Shown here: piece by piece, positions 5,852 to 7,509 of the stretch | How the letters are laid out: each line of letters opens with the position of its first letter | Position numbering within the stretch: the first letter of the stretch is position 1 | Assembly (NCBI GenBank): GCA_903881535.1 | Contig: CAIRTT010000311.1 | Location: 1 to 7,509, forward strand | Length of the DNA stretch: 7,509 bases | Direction of reading: 5' to 3' | Source of the DNA: an uncultured Armatimonadota bacterium | GTDB lineage: Bacteria > Armatimonadota > Armatimonadia > Armatimonadales > Armatimonadaceae | The notes under the pieces: model-generated | Seen by the model: the letters and a program-made list of their open reading frames with translations, nothing else | What the model was told of the DNA's origin: nothing | Database searches by the model: none | Position numbers and translations under genes: made by a program

Positions 5852-7509
5852 TTAGTTGCCTCCTCTGGTACCGGCAATTAGGACCACAGAAACAATGACA
5901 ATCAAGCAGATAGCCATGCTAAGGATATAGTCACCCACAATTCCGCTTTGCCAGCGTCTGACCGACTTGCCAACACTGTCCACGCTTGACTGGCCCATCC
6001 GCAGCAATCCCCTAGCACCATTACGCTCTACCGACATGTTGGACCAGGTTGCGGCAGCAGCGAGCGGCTTTACTATGATGGCTGCATACAGCTCATCGAA
6101 GCGAAGCGCCGAAGCGAAGAACGCAAACACTGAGCTTGATTTTGCACCGGTTCCGACTGTAAAGCTTTTGTACTTCGCGACTGACACGGCGGATGCCACC
6201 AACGCAACAACAACGCTGATCCCCATCACTAAGCCACTGTTGTGGGAGTGTTCTGGCGAAGGGATAACAGGCGCCAACCAATCGGAGTAGAAGTGTAAAC
6301 CTACGGCAGGAGCATTCATGAATCCCGCAACAACACTAAGAATCCCCAGGATTGCCAACGGCAATACGATACGGGTGTCTGGGTGGTGTAAGTGATGCGC
6401 AGTATGTTCATCCACCCGGCTGGAACCTTGGAATGTCAGCATGTACATTCGCCACATGTAGAACGCGGTGAGTGCGCTAGTCGCAGCCGCTAATCCATAA
6501 ACTGGACGGTTATGATCAAATGCGGCCAGGAGGATTTCATCCTTTGACCAGAATCCAGCAAGCGGTGGAATTCCAGCGATAGCGATAGTACCGATGAGAA
6601 CTAACAAGTGCGTTGATTTTATCTTCGATGCAAGTCCGCCCATCTTGCGCATGTCCTGCTCGCCGTGGAGGGCATGAATGACAGCACCAGCACCAAGGAA
6701 CAAAAGCGCCTTGAAGAATGCGTGCGTCGTTACATGGAACATAGCTGCAGTGAATGCACCACAGCCACACGCTACGAACATCAATCCCAGCTGAGACACT
6801 GTGGAGTATGCTAGCACCTTCTTGATGTCCCACTGAGCCACTCCAGCACATGCTGCGACTAATGCGGTCAGTCCACCGGTCCATGCAACAACCTGCATTG
6901 CAAGCGGCGACATCTCGAAGAGGAGATGAAACCTACAAACAAGGTAGATGCCAGCAGTTACCATCGTAGCGGCGTGGATCAGTGCAGAAACCGGTGTAGG
7001 ACCTTCCATCGCATCCGGAAGCCATACAAACAGCGGAAGCTGCGCACTTTTGCCAGCAGCACCACCAAAGAGCAGCAATGCAATCGCCGTCGCAACTCCC
7101 GTCTCAACATGGAATGAAGATGACGCGGTCAGCTGTGTGAGGATTCCAGTGTCTCCGTACAGGTTGAGTGTCTTGAACTCCCTGTACAGCATAAACATTG
7201 CAATCAATAATGCGACATCACCAATGCGGTTGACGATAAACGCCTTCTTTGCCGCTTGTGTTGCAGACCATTTCTCTTGCCAAAAGCCGATCAGGAGGTA
7301 AGAAGCCAGTCCCACACCCTCCCAGCCTACGAAGAGGAGTGGCAAGTTGCCAGCCATCACGAGTACGGCCATAAAGAACACGAACAGATTCAAGTAGGCG
7401 AAGTAGCGTGAGTAGCCCTTGTCTCCATGCATATAGCTTGCGCTGTAGATGTGAATCAGCGCTCCAACACCTGTAATGACAAGGAGCATTCCCCCGTTAA
7501 GAGGGTCAA
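5852..7509 (-). CDS. nuoL: NADH-quinone oxidoreductase subunit L (complex I), 5' end missing
   Basis: 551 residues plus two bases are visible; the frame stays open to the right edge (DPLNGG precedes the Met at 7489), so that Met is internal. Compared with E. coli NuoL about 80 N-terminal residues are missing. NuoL is the outermost proton-pumping subunit of complex I. Counting from the Met at 7489: E57 in GWEGVGLASYLLIGFW, D91 in NRIGDVALL, K147 in GKSAQLPLFVWLPDAMEGP, the SALIHAATMV motif (168-177), KKVLAYSTVSQLG (223-235) and K316 in PPLAGFWSKDEIL, all hallmarks of NuoL. The C-terminal part has the long amphipathic lateral helix region (about 480-515) followed by the final membrane helix (about 520-540). 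A histidine-rich loop, EHTAHHLHHPD (361-371), lies between helices. The stop TAA lies one base before nuoM, whose Shine-Dalgarno lies in the last nuoL codons. Confidence 0.98.
   Translation of the reverse strand, partial: DPLNGGMLLVITGVGALIHIYSASYMHGDKGYSRYFAYLNLFVFFMAVLVMAGNLPLLFVGWEGVGLASYLLIGFWQEKWSATQAAKKAFIVNRIGDVALLIAMFMLYREFKTLNLYGDTGILTQLTASSSFHVETGVATAIALLLFGGAAGKSAQLPLFVWLPDAMEGPTPVSALIHAATMVTAGIYLVCRFHLLFEMSPLAMQVVAWTGGLTALVAACAGVAQWDIKKVLAYSTVSQLGLMFVACGCGAFTAAMFHVTTHAFFKALLFLGAGAVIHALHGEQDMRKMGGLASKIKSTHLLVLIGTIAIAGIPPLAGFWSKDEILLAAFDHNRPVYGLAAATSALTAFYMWRMYMLTFQGSSRVDEHTAHHLHHPDTRIVLPLAILGILSVVAGFMNAPAVGLHFYSDWLAPVIPSPEHSHNSGLVMGISVVVALVASAVSVAKYKSFTVGTGAKSSSVFAFFASALRFDELYAAIIVKPLAAAATWSNMSVERNGARGLLRMGQSSVDSVGKSVRRWQSGIVGDYILSMAICLIVIVSVVLIAGTRGGN
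5859..5865 (-). promoter_or_regulatory. Shine-Dalgarno of nuoM
   Basis: GAGGAGG on the minus strand, eight bases before the ATG at 5850 and inside the last codons of nuoL. It decides the nuoM start: the in-frame TTG at 5877 lies upstream of this site and would add nine polar residues (TTG, then PVPEEATN) before the first membrane helix. Confidence 0.85.

Noticed and set aside
5851..5877. Longer NuoM starting at TTG 5877
   Set aside because: It would place nine polar residues before the first helix, overlap nuoL, and ignore the strong GAGGAGG placed ideally for the ATG at 5850.
6376..6408. Histidine-rich loop of NuoL (EHTAHHLHHPD) as a novel metal site
   Set aside because: Histidine-rich loops at about this place are common in bacterial NuoL, so it is not evidence of a new function.
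6948..7301. Plus-strand open frame of 117 codons, and a similar one at 5967-6290
   Set aside because: Both are antisense shadows of nuoL, whose conserved motifs cover the same bases; no start signals or domain features support them.

Overview
This window is a compact, single-direction stretch of bacterial chromosome. All six genes lie on the minus strand and are transcribed from right to left, with almost no intergenic DNA. In transcription order they are: nuoL (5' end cut off by the right edge), nuoM, nuoN, an alanine dehydrogenase gene (ald), a type IV pilin-like/DUF1559-type prepilin gene, and an amidohydrolase gene that runs off the left edge. The amidohydrolase most resembles the aminodeoxyfutalosine deaminase (MqnF-like) branch of the TRZ/ATZ deaminases. 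There is no RNA gene, mobile element, CRISPR array or non-coding stretch of more than about 35 bases.

The host is a bacterium of roughly balanced base composition (judged by eye). The best taxonomic clue is the prepilin-like protein. Its N-terminus reads KRAFTLIELLVV, then a helix ending LFPVFATARGKARQ, then SNLRQIGLGLQMYAQDYD. From memory of the family, the 'LFPVFA.AR.KAR...SNL.QIGL...YAQDYD' pattern is abundant in Armatimonadota and less so in Planctomycetota and other bacteria with large DUF1559 families. Armatimonadota is therefore a reasonable but unproven guess.

Layout from right to left: 7509-5852 nuoL, 5850-4384 nuoM, 4383-2851 nuoN. These are the three antiporter-like, proton-pumping membrane subunits of respiratory complex I in the canonical L-M-N order. 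They are packed with gaps of 1 and 0 bases, and nuoM and nuoN each have a strong Shine-Dalgarno sequence inside the end of the gene before. nuoN then overlaps ald by an ATGA junction (2854-2851), so ald looks like a translationally coupled last member of the nuo operon. After a 32-base gap comes the prepilin gene (1718-972), and 6 bases after its stop the amidohydrolase begins (965) in the same frame and without a visible Shine-Dalgarno.

A working model: NuoLMN form the pumping arm of complex I. Alanine dehydrogenase oxidises alanine to pyruvate and ammonium, yielding NADH that complex I can use. If the amidohydrolase really is the futalosine-pathway deaminase, it would contribute to menaquinone, the likely electron acceptor of complex I. 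The prepilin-like protein has no evident role in this scheme. The catalytic residues of Ald, the metal ligands of the amidohydrolase and the key charged residues of NuoL, M and N are present. The main sequence oddity is in NuoM, where the usual LPDAH segment next to the pump lysine reads LGRAY. I see no strong evidence for a wholly new system here.
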